DNA from: Planctomycetota bacterium
GTDB taxonomy: Bacteria; Planctomycetota; SZUA-567; H5-PLA8
Reading direction: 5' to 3'
Length of the DNA stretch: 64,000 bases
NCBI GenBank assembly: GCA_027493525.1
Contig: JAOSKN010000003.1
Location: forward strand, 1 to 64,000
In this document: positions 25,079-32,170 of the stretch, one piece after another
How the letters are laid out: each line of letters begins with the position of its first letter
Position numbering within the stretch: position 1 is the stretch's first letter
The notes under the pieces: model-generated
The model's input: only the letters and a program-made list of their open reading frames with translations
The model's database searches: none
What the model was told of the DNA's origin: nothing
Translations under genes and position numbers: made by a program

Positions 25079-26124
25079 CTCCCCTCGACCATGAACCCGA
25101 GATCGTTCGTCTTGCCAAGTCACTTGGCATTGCCGACTCGGCACCCGTTGGCGGAATTCTGGATTACTGTCGCAGTCGGATCGATGCTTGGGTGGCGGAT
25201 GTCGGTGGAGTATCCGATATTGAAGTCCTCGAATCGCTTGTCACTAACCAACTTCAAATGGTCTTCGAGGAGATTCGGAGCGACGACGATTGGGACCGCT
25301 TAACTGAGGTTTACGCTCGGGGGAAGAAGGAGTTCGTATTCGCGGCGATGCGAACGAAGTTTGAAGACACTAACAATATGACGTATGGGGCTTTGGTTCA
25401 GCGAAAGCATGCAAGGCAAGACGCCTTAGATCGCTTTGTGGCGGTGATAGACTGCCGGGGAAATAAGCTGGCTCGACGCTTTTTCACACGCTGGCACGAA
25501 ATCGCCCACCGGCTAACAACTAATGCCGATTTGCTGGAGCCAGTATATCGCGCAGAACACGACCCCATCGAACGACTAATGGATGAAATCGCTGGGCATG
25601 TAGGCTTTTACGATCCGATTTTCAACCCAAGCCTCATTGCGGCCAGCGAGGGCAAGCAACACCTGTCATTTAGTACGGTTGAATCGGTGCGTTCCAGTGC
25701 TTTCCCTAACGCAAGTTTTCAGGCAACTCTGTTTGCCTGCACTCGCCGAACAGCCAGCCCAGTGATTTACCTTGAAGCAGCACTCGCCCACAAGAAAGAG
25801 GTAAAGCGGCAATTGGTTACTCCGAGTCTGTTCGGTGAACCGCCGCCACCTGGTGAATTGCGAGCGGTAAAAGTTATCCCGAATGAAGCAGCACGTCAGG
25901 CGCGTCTAACAATTCCACAAAACATGCGAGTGCCTCTCGGTTCCCTAATCTTTCGCATGTTTGACGCTGAGCTATTGACCGATGGTGATGGGACTGAAAA
26001 CTTGAACCAATGGGAATCTCGGGGCAGGAATCTGGCAGACTGTGCCGTAGTTGTGGAAGCCCGAAAGGTACCGGACCGAGTAATTGCCATCGTGCAACCT
26101 GTAAAGTTTATGGAATCTTCATAG
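25075..26124 (+). CDS. ImmA/IrrE-family metallopeptidase
   Basis: A 349-residue protein with the zinc-binding HEIAH (H141-H145) inside RWHEIAHRLTT and a downstream acidic helix (RLMDEIAGHVGF, near residue 172) that supplies the third ligand, as in ImmA/IrrE (DUF955). It is longer than simple ImmA proteins: an N-terminal helical region of about 120 residues and a C-terminal domain of about 130 residues are unassigned. Coupling to the XRE gene points to regulated cleavage of that repressor. Alternatively it could be an effector or toxin-like protease of its own. Confidence 0.82.
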   Translation: MTPLDHEPEIVRLAKSLGIADSAPVGGILDYCRSRIDAWVADVGGVSDIEVLESLVTNQLQMVFEEIRSDDDWDRLTEVYARGKKEFVFAAMRTKFEDTNNMTYGALVQRKHARQDALDRFVAVIDCRGNKLARRFFTRWHEIAHRLTTNADLLEPVYRAEHDPIERLMDEIAGHVGFYDPIFNPSLIAASEGKQHLSFSTVESVRSSAFPNASFQATLFACTRRTASPVIYLEAALAHKKEVKRQLVTPSLFGEPPPPGELRAVKVIPNEAARQARLTIPQNMRVPLGSLIFRMFDAELLTDGDGTENLNQWESRGRNLADCAVVVEARKVPDRVIAIVQPVKFMESS

Positions 26125-26220
26125 TAAATCATTCAAAACCTAATGGTTTAAGCAGGATCCGCTATATCCATTTCTCAGTCCAATATCCAATACTTGGAAC
26201 ACTTGGAACCGAAATGGTGA

Positions 26221-26245
26221 AGGCGCGGACAACGTGCCCGCGCCT
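26221..26245 (-). terminator. GC-rich hairpin after the first paralogue
   Basis: The arms AGGCGCGG and CCGCGCCT (8 bp) lie 27 bases beyond the stop of the minus-strand gene ending at 26,272. The T-run is poor, so termination is a guess; it also separates this gene from the convergent ImmA/IrrE gene. Confidence 0.45.
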
Positions 26246-26271
26246 CGCTAGTACAGATGGTGATTGGCGAC

Positions 26272-26799
26272 TTAGGCAGATTCCGATTCTAACACGATTC
26301 TCTCAGCCTTCATCTCCTGCTCCTTGCCATCTAGTGTGAAACCTACATCAATGTCGTCGAGGCCTTCACGTAGCTGATTGATGGGGAGGGCGTGAGAGAT
26401 GTCTATGCAATAGTTGAAGTCACATGTGGCCATGAAAGGGGTCAGTCGTGTGGCACTGGATCCGAACAGACGGAGACGGTAGGCGTCCGCCTCGTTCGGC
26501 TTTTCGCCGTGGCTCTCGACCTGCCTCGTCAGTTCGAGCGAGTTTTTGACCGCTTCCATGTTGCCTGTCTGCAACTTGCGGGCCTTCTCGGACAGGTTCA
26601 CGAAGCAGATCCACGCGCAAGTTGTCCCCACGATCAGAACCGGAACGACCGGTTCCACGATCTCGCCATTAAGAAAGCGTTGGCGAAGACCGTCGATTCC
26701 ATCCTTCAACTGACAGTCGCTGTCGAGGCCCTGGCCGTCGATCCGTATCATTTTATTGCGTTGCTTGGTGGCGCGGCCGCGCCGGATCTTCGGATTCAT
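26272..26799 (-). CDS. Unknown protein, paralogue of the next gene upstream
   Basis: Not recognised. The 175-residue product has a basic start, a single hydrophobic stretch (VVPVLIVGTTCAWICFVNL, about 51-69) and a C-terminal region with a DIDVGFTLDGKEQEM core. It aligns end to end with the product of 26,945-27,472: shared features are D-GLRQ at about 36, the hydrophobic segment, an EHL/RLTPF motif near 120, a CIDISHAL/CFVISKAL motif, and (F/V)TLDGKE near the end. AAAGGAA lies eight bases before the ATG. The segment 5' of the gene is also duplicated. Each copy carries its own hairpin, so the pair arose by tandem duplication of a transcription unit. Confidence 0.6.
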   Translation of the reverse strand: MNPKIRRGRATKQRNKMIRIDGQGLDSDCQLKDGIDGLRQRFLNGEIVEPVVPVLIVGTTCAWICFVNLSEKARKLQTGNMEAVKNSLELTRQVESHGEKPNEADAYRLRLFGSSATRLTPFMATCDFNYCIDISHALPINQLREGLDDIDVGFTLDGKEQEMKAERIVLESESA

Positions 26800-26833
26800 G
26801 TCTATATTCCTTTCATCTGGACAATCCTATGAA

Positions 26834-26878
26834 GGCGACCCCTGCTGCTGCAGGCGCCAGTTTGATTTCTGTGGTGGC
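26834..26878 (-). repeat. Leader repeat copy 1, upstream of the first paralogue
   Basis: This segment resembles 27,535-27,576 (shared GATTTCTGTGG, CCCCTG and a hairpin core of CTG-CAG). It lies at the same distance upstream of its gene. Conservation of a non-coding leader in both copies suggests a regulatory role or a recent duplication. Confidence 0.45.
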
Positions 26879-26890
26879 ATTAGGCTTAAA

Positions 26891-26918
26891 GAGGGCGCGG
26901 GCTAATGCCCGCGCCCTC
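26891..26918 (-). terminator. Perfect 12-bp stem-loop terminator
   Basis: The arms GAGGGCGCGGGC and GCCCGCGCCCTC enclose a four-base loop; on the minus strand TTTAA follows. It ends transcription of the gene whose stop is at 26,945. Confidence 0.7.
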
Positions 26919-26944
26919 GTTCGCTTCCTAATCACCAGCACCCA

Positions 26945-27472
26945 CTAGGCGGTCGTGTCTGGTTCCAACACGATTCTCGCCGCCAGCACCACGCGTTCCT
27001 TTCCGTCGAGCGTGAATCTCACGTCGACGAAGTCGAGGCACTTGCGGAGTCGTGCAATGTCCAGTGCTTTTGAAATTACAAAGCAGTGGCTGGTGTCGTG
27101 TGCCTTCTGGAACGGGGCTAGGTGCTCCACGCGTGTCCCCGTTTGGTTGAGGGTGTAGAAGTTTTGCGGTTCCAGTCCTTCTTGGAAGCCGCCAAGGTAA
27201 CCTGGCGGCAGCTTGTGCTTGCATACGAACAACGTTCCGCACTGCAGCTCGTGCTTTTTTCTAGACAGGTTGAGGTAGCATAGCCAGCAGGCTGCTGTTC
27301 CAAGAACGAGGAGAGGAAGAACTGGCTCTTCGAATTCGCCGTCGATGTATTGCTGGCGCAATCCTTCGATTTCGTCCTCTAGGTGGAAATCACTAACGAG
27401 ATCCTGACCTTCGGCCTGCAACATGATCCGGCCCTGCATCACTAAACGAACGCTACTCGCGTTGTTTAACAT
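26945..27472 (-). CDS. Unknown protein, second paralogue of a tandem pair
   Basis: Not recognised. The 175-residue product has the same length and layout as the product of 26,272-26,799: an N-terminal strand-rich part, a hydrophobic segment with Cys residues (VLPLLVLGTAACWLCYLNL, about 50-68), a polar central loop and a closing RFTLDGKERVVLAARIVLE. The hydrophobic stretch could be a buried core or a single membrane helix. AAGGAG lies nine bases before the ATG at 27,472. Two diverged copies kept intact side by side argue for selection, but no function can be named. Confidence 0.6.
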   Translation of the reverse strand: MLNNASSVRLVMQGRIMLQAEGQDLVSDFHLEDEIEGLRQQYIDGEFEEPVLPLLVLGTAACWLCYLNLSRKKHELQCGTLFVCKHKLPPGYLGGFQEGLEPQNFYTLNQTGTRVEHLAPFQKAHDTSHCFVISKALDIARLRKCLDFVDVRFTLDGKERVVLAARIVLEPDTTA

Positions 27473-27517
27473 GACATGTACTCCTTGCAGCCAGAAAGAC
27501 CCTCCTATGGGATCTCT

Positions 27518-27823
27518 CTAATCCCATTCAATGTGGCCCCTGTTTCTACAGGGGCCAGCTAGATTTCTGTGGAGGCCGTCGGCCAGGAACAGAATCGCCA
27601 ACTGCACGCGAACTACTGCGATGAGCGCCGGCCCATTGAGAGGGCCAGCGGCGCGAACTTCTAGAAGGCTATTGGCCAAAGAAGAAACGCCAACAGCCTC
27701 ATTACTACCGGGCCAGAACTTTGGCCCTCGATACTCTCCCTGCTGGGTGGAATCACCCAACGACACATGTACTTTAGATGACACTCCGAGAAATTCAATG
27801 GCTGCCTTGAGTGTTATCTGCAC
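27518..27823 (-). CDS. Doubtful small hypothetical gene
   Basis: The frame encodes 101 residues from a GTG at 27,823 with no clear ribosome site. The N-terminal half (ITLKAAIEFLGVSSKVHVSLG) looks protein-like. The C-terminal end runs through the conserved leader repeat of the next gene, which argues against coding there. No family recognised. Low confidence. Confidence 0.25.
   Translation of the reverse strand: MQITLKAAIEFLGVSSKVHVSLGDSTQQGEYRGPKFWPGSNEAVGVSSLANSLLEVRAAGPLNGPALIAVVRVQLAILFLADGLHRNLAGPCRNRGHIEWD
27535..27576 (-). repeat. Leader repeat copy 2 with an 8-bp hairpin
   Basis: GGCCCCTG (27,535-27,542) and CAGGGGCC (27,549-27,556) form a perfect stem with a six-base loop, followed by GATTTCTGTGG as in copy 1 at 26,834-26,878. 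It lies about 65 bases upstream of the second paralogue and may be a terminator of the preceding unit. Confidence 0.5.
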
Positions 27824-27851
27824 AAGTGCTCTGTCCGTCCAAGTTGGCGAA

Positions 27852-27968
27852 TTACTTCTTCTTCAGCAACTTTCGAGCTATGGCGCGCGCGATCACGGCA
27901 GCCAGATCCTGTAGGATGGGGCTGAGCTTGCTCGTCTTTTTCTGATTTGGCTTTCGTTTCTTTTTCAT
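27852..27968 (-). CDS. Very small basic protein
   Basis: A 38-residue, Lys/Arg-rich product starting at ATG 27,968 with GAGGA seven bases upstream. It has a basic start, a short amphipathic helix (LQDLAAVIARAIARKLL) and ends in three lysines. No family recognised. It follows directly after the terminator of the serine recombinase. Coding is plausible from the ribosome site and composition only. Confidence 0.4.
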   Translation of the reverse strand: MKKKRKPNQKKTSKLSPILQDLAAVIARAIARKLLKKK

Positions 27969-27985
27969 GACGATCCTCGGGTTGT

Positions 27986-28016
27986 AAAAAAAGCGCCCAG
28001 CCGAGTGGCTGGGCGC
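27986..28016 (-). terminator. Rho-independent terminator of the serine recombinase
   Basis: The arms GCGCCCAGCC (27,993-28,002) and GGCTGGGCGC (28,007-28,016) enclose a four-base loop, and on the minus strand seven T follow. It starts 30 bases after the recombinase stop. Confidence 0.88.
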
Positions 28017-28045
28017 AGATGACAGCACTTCCTGTAGCTGGTAAG

Positions 28046-30154
28046 TCAATCGTCGTTGTCGACGTGGTCTGGCTTCTTCAGGCCCTCGATGTAGCGCTTG
28101 TACGCCGTGCAGGCGTTGCCGACGCCCAAGCCGGTTTCCTCGCCGATCTCCTTCCACGAAACACCGCGCGCCCGCATCTCGGCGATCTTCGGCGCCCAGG
28201 AATCCATGCGCGTGGGGCCGCCAATCTCGAGGATGATGACAGGCATGGGACCGACTTCGGTCACCTTCAGGAGCACATCGCGAGCTCCGACCACCTTCTT
28301 TAGGGCCTCCTTCAGCAGTCCTTCCGGGCAGATGCAGAATTCCAGAAGCCCGTAGCCGCGTTTTTTGCCCGGTGCCACCACGTCGCGCACCTTGACCTTG
28401 CCGAGCAGTTTTTGCAGGAGCAAGGCAACTTGCGGCACTTCGTCTTGTCCAAGCACCACGTGTAGATCTGCGACCATGCGCCGCACAGCTTCTAGGTCTG
28501 GCAGGACCGCCGGTGTCTCGAGTTCCTTTTCGAGGAACGCAATTTCCTTGCGCGCCTGCTCGGCTTTCTGCTCCAGGTCCACCATTTTATTCGCGATGGT
28601 TACGGATTGGCCTGCTCCCTGACCGAGTACGTCCAAGTAGTTCTGAAGTTGCTTCTCTATGGTCGCCATTTCCTCCTTCTGTGCTTCCAGCGCTCTCGGG
28701 ATTTCCTGCGCCCTTAAGTTCGTCGCGGTACAGACCTGGGCGTAAAGATGATCGAACCACCCCGGTATGGCCTGCAGGTAGTTCGACAGGAACTTCAGAA
28801 TCTCATCCTGTGCCCTTTCTTCCGGCACGCGATACGACATCTCGCATTGCCCCTTCTTCCTGTGCGTGGGGCAAGCGTAGTAGTGGCGGGGCTTGCTGTA
28901 CTCTCGGTGGAGTCTTGCACCGCAAGCTCCACAGAACAAAAGCCCCCCGAGAACATGGGAAGGATAAAGCGCGCTATGATGCACTTTCGGTCCGCGCCGC
29001 TTCTGTCCAGGCTTTGAACCGTAGGTCTGCCTTGCCAACTCCAACTTCGCCTGAACACGCTCCCATAGAGCTTGGCGGACTATACGCAACTTGGGTCGAA
29101 GAACGGTAATCTCATCACCCGGTGCGACGGGAACCTGCATCTTGTTGCCTTCGCCATCGCGTCGGGTTCTTGTCTTGCCCCAAGTCCACACTCCTGCGTA
29201 CTTGGAGCTGCCAAGGATTCTGCGGATCAACTGGGTGTACCAACCCTTCTTGGTCGAACCGGGCGGCTTGGGCACGTTCAGGCGGTTGAGCTCCTTGGCG
29301 ATCCAACTGGCAGACCTGCCTTGGTCGAACCATTCAAAGATCCTGATGACCCAACGTGCTTCTGGGACGTACACGTAGACGACCTTCTCCGGCTTGGAGC
29401 CCCGTCCCGAATACTGCGGCGCGGCGCCGTTCTTCAGTCTGCTTCGGTAGCCGAAGCAAAGGTCGCCGGCACTGCCGTTCTCGTCCAGAATTCGTCCGGC
29501 CTGGTTGTTGTAGACCTTCTCCGCCAGGGAGTTGATGAACTGCGTGTTCTGTAGTTCCCGGAAGCCAACGCTCAGCTCCCAGCCCTTCTGGTCGGTGTCG
29601 ATGTTGTCGCTGGCGCTGATGAAACGCCCGCCGTGAAAGATGATCCGCTTGATGATGAGCTTCGCCATGTCGTTGCGGGACAGGCGGCTCTGGTCGTCGA
29701 CGGCGACGATCAGCCGCTCTTTGCGTCGAACGGCTTCGAGGATCCGCGCGTAGCCCTCGCGCGTTTCCTTGGTGCCCGAAATAGCTTCATCCCGGATCAC
29801 TTCCGCTTGGCTGTGATCGATGCCCTTCTGGTCGAGAGCAGCGCGCACGGCGCGTTCCTGGTTGGTGCAGGACTCCGGGCGTTGCATGCTGGAACTGAAT
29901 CGCGTATAGATGATCACGCGCAGCGGGGTGGGTTTTCCGGTCCAGACTTCAGAACCGGAATTGGACCATAACTGTCCTACGGGGGACGGGTTTTCATGGG
30001 GAACGACGACTTCCGACGCGCTTGAAGGGGAAGCATCCTTCTTCTTTTCTGAGCGCGATTTACGTGCAAATTCGCGCTTCGACATGGGATGCGCAAAAGC
30101 GCCCGATTGAATCCCACCCTCTCCGCCATACATTTTAACTGCTTGTCTTTTCAC
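28046..30154 (-). CDS. Large serine recombinase
   Basis: A site-specific recombinase of up to 702 residues. The resolvase domain (about 78-235) carries the nucleophile S87 in IIYTRFSSS and the conserved arginines of the DDQSRLSRN segment. A Recombinase domain (about 260-380) is followed by a zinc ribbon (CGACGARL then YACPTHRKKGQC, about 425-460), a long coiled coil (about 500-570) and a C-terminal HTH-like stretch (about 655-690). This is the layout of phage and ICE integrases. The GTG at 30,154 has no strong ribosome site; ATG 30,133 and ATG 30,085 are in frame and may be the true start, since the first 75 residues are low-complexity. It marks the right side of the accessory island. Confidence 0.93.
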   Translation of the reverse strand: MKRQAVKMYGGEGGIQSGAFAHPMSKREFARKSRSEKKKDASPSSASEVVVPHENPSPVGQLWSNSGSEVWTGKPTPLRVIIYTRFSSSMQRPESCTNQERAVRAALDQKGIDHSQAEVIRDEAISGTKETREGYARILEAVRRKERLIVAVDDQSRLSRNDMAKLIIKRIIFHGGRFISASDNIDTDQKGWELSVGFRELQNTQFINSLAEKVYNNQAGRILDENGSAGDLCFGYRSRLKNGAAPQYSGRGSKPEKVVYVYVPEARWVIRIFEWFDQGRSASWIAKELNRLNVPKPPGSTKKGWYTQLIRRILGSSKYAGVWTWGKTRTRRDGEGNKMQVPVAPGDEITVLRPKLRIVRQALWERVQAKLELARQTYGSKPGQKRRGPKVHHSALYPSHVLGGLLFCGACGARLHREYSKPRHYYACPTHRKKGQCEMSYRVPEERAQDEILKFLSNYLQAIPGWFDHLYAQVCTATNLRAQEIPRALEAQKEEMATIEKQLQNYLDVLGQGAGQSVTIANKMVDLEQKAEQARKEIAFLEKELETPAVLPDLEAVRRMVADLHVVLGQDEVPQVALLLQKLLGKVKVRDVVAPGKKRGYGLLEFCICPEGLLKEALKKVVGARDVLLKVTEVGPMPVIILEIGGPTRMDSWAPKIAEMRARGVSWKEIGEETGLGVGNACTAYKRYIEGLKKPDHVDNDD

Positions 30155-30601
30155 GTCTTGCGAAGGTCGGTTCCCTTGCCGGCCTCTACTTTGTCATTTC
30201 TTTGTCATTTTGCAGGCCACTACGATGCCGACAACTTCGCCACCGCCTCCTCCATCGCCAGAGGCACGAAGGCTGAGATCGAATACGTCTCACGCCGTGG
30301 GTGAAGCAATGGATGGATATGTTCCGGCTTAAACACGTAACCCCCAAGGCCAACTTCCGTTGAGCGAGTGCAATGGATTTTGCACGCCGCCTGCGCCACA
30401 GGTCGTTCGTAAGCAGCGGAAACTGGCGATAACGCGCGAATGCGTGGAAAGGCACGCGCCCGGGCATGTTGAACCGGACCGCATTTCGTTATATCGGCGC
30501 CGGCATGTCGGTAGCGTGCGCGGAGTTCCTTGGCGGCGGCGCGGAAGTCCTCGTACTTGCAGGCCGTGTGCGCTTGCCGACCGTCTCTCGGAGCGGGCGG
30601 T
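30155..30601. other. Gene-free boundary region
   Basis: These 447 bases between the serine recombinase and the first GC-rich host gene show no convincing gene. One minus-strand frame ending at 30,220 has a protein-like stretch of about 45 residues (GLGGYVFKPEHIHPLLHP) and could be the 3' remnant of a host gene interrupted by the island. The right attachment site would be expected here; no core repeat was identified. Confidence 0.4.
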
Positions 30602-31759
30602 TCATGGGGCTGCCTTACCGGCGCCGCTCCCCGGGCCGTTTTCCGGCAGGTTCTTTTGGGTATTTTCCAGCAGCCGCTTGATGAATACCGAGCGCCCATC
30701 CGTGGCCGGCAGTTTCCTCAGCAACTCGTTGAGGTAATCAAGGGGTTCACGGCTGCCCATCCGCAGGAGCGCGCAGGCGGCGCCGTACTTGAAATTCTCG
30801 TTCGCCGACTCTTTGAAGGCTTCCGTCAGCAGTGCGCGCGCGCTTTCCGATTTGATCCGTTCCAGCATCGAAAGCGCGTTGTTCGTCGCGGCGGAGGGCT
30901 GGCCCGCAGCCGCCGGGGAGAGGAAATTCTTCTTGAGGAGCGCGTAGTTGGCCGCGCTGAGATCGTCGGAGAGGATGGAAAACGCCGCGATGGCCGTGGC
31001 GTCGTCGGTTTTTTCCAGGGCTTTCGCGAGCATGTCCTCGCCCGTCTTGCAGCGCATCGCGCAGACGGCGGAGGCAAGATCCACGGCGGCGGGATGGCTG
31101 TTTTCCCGCAGGGTCGCATGAAGTCCCAGAGCGCGGAGAGCGAGGGCTTCGTCGCCGGCTTGGACGAGTACTTTGTAGACCTGTTTGTTCAGGTTGGAAT
31201 TGGCGCCGATCTCCTTGAAACACCATTCGATCAGCTCCTCACGCAGCGCCCTGGTCGGCGCCTGAGGAGACGCCGGATCCAGGAAACCGGGGCAGCACAG
31301 CGACAGTTCGGTGAGCAGCGCGCCGCGCGCCCTTTCAAGCGTTGCCGTATTGTCGGCGCCGGTTTTCACCGCCTCGGCAAAATCCGGTTCGAGGGCCGCC
31401 TTCAGAAGCGCCGGCACACTCGCAAAGGAAAGTTTCGCGGCGGCGATCTCGGCGACGACATATTTAACGCTGAACGTAACGCCCTCGGCGGCGGCCTTGT
31501 TTTCGCAGTGCCAAGTACCCCGGTGGTGGAGCGGGTGGTCCGGTTTGGCGAGCGCTTCGCGGTTGCGGTAATAGTCGAACAGCAGGTCAATGTAGGCGGC
31601 GGCGTCAGCGTTTAGTTTGAGCGAGGCGGTCTTCGCATTTGCGCTGAAGCGAACGAAATTCTTTATCCATGGTTCCAGACCCGCTTGGCCGGCGCGAGCC
31701 GGAGAAGTGCAGAGCGTCAGCGCCAAGAGAGTTGCGAACGACCCTGCGATCCGGGGCAT
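30602..31759 (-). CDS. Secreted helical-repeat protein of unknown function
   Basis: A 385-residue protein with a clear signal peptide (MPRIAGSFATLLALTLCTSPARA, broken after residue 20; cleavage after ARA). The mature part is Ala/Leu-rich and almost entirely helical. Repeated helix pairs of about 35-40 residues in the second half (for instance ALALRALGLHATL, AIAAFSILSDDL, FKYGAACALLRMG) resemble HEAT or Sel1-type solenoids. ATG 31,759 is used because GGAAGGAGC precedes it; the frame is open further upstream but that sequence is Arg-rich shadow. It is the first gene of the GC-rich chromosome after the island. No catalytic motif. Confidence 0.7.
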   Translation of the reverse strand: MPRIAGSFATLLALTLCTSPARAGQAGLEPWIKNFVRFSANAKTASLKLNADAAAYIDLLFDYYRNREALAKPDHPLHHRGTWHCENKAAAEGVTFSVKYVVAEIAAAKLSFASVPALLKAALEPDFAEAVKTGADNTATLERARGALLTELSLCCPGFLDPASPQAPTRALREELIEWCFKEIGANSNLNKQVYKVLVQAGDEALALRALGLHATLRENSHPAAVDLASAVCAMRCKTGEDMLAKALEKTDDATAIAAFSILSDDLSAANYALLKKNFLSPAAAGQPSAATNNALSMLERIKSESARALLTEAFKESANENFKYGAACALLRMGSREPLDYLNELLRKLPATDGRSVFIKRLLENTQKNLPENGPGSGAGKAAP

Positions 31760-32170
31760 GGGATGCTCCTTCCATGAAATCCGGATCTGTGCGGCCTTTA
31801 GCGAGGAGTTACTTGGCGGCCGTCCGGTTGCCAAAGCAAGGATAACCGTAATTGGGCGGGAGGCGCTGTCAAACATCCTTATCCGCGGGCGATTCCGTAA
31901 AAGGCGGCGGCCTCCGACCGAGAGATCGGCTCGCCGCCCCGCGATACCGTTGCAGCGTGCCGGGGGCCCGTCCGAGAGCCCGTTTGTGCCGCGGGAACAG
32001 GTCCGCGAACCGCGACCACGTCTGCCGGCCCGGAAGCTTCGGCGCCGGGGCGTCGGAGATGGCGCCGCTTTGCTGTGAAACACGTGCGTGCGCAGTGGAT
32101 TGTGGGCGGCCAACGCGAGATCATCTTTCGCATCGCGCCCGTGCGCCGTCGCATTATCGCCCTGGCGCAT
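31760..32170. other. Intergenic region without recognised features
   Basis: These 411 bases separate two minus-strand genes for secreted proteins. Long open frames exist on both strands because of high GC content, but none has a ribosome site or protein-like sequence. Confidence 0.5.

Noticed and set aside
26221-28016. Integron-like cassette array with attC sites
   Set aside because: The hairpins separate single genes, but no GTTRRRY-type core sites or integron integrase were found, and both recombinases belong to other classes.
30220-30699. Possible 159-residue gene before the first host gene
   Set aside because: Only the last 45 codons look protein-like, the rest overlaps the end of the next gene's region in an Arg/Pro-rich shadow frame, and there is no ribosome site; noted only as a possible remnant.
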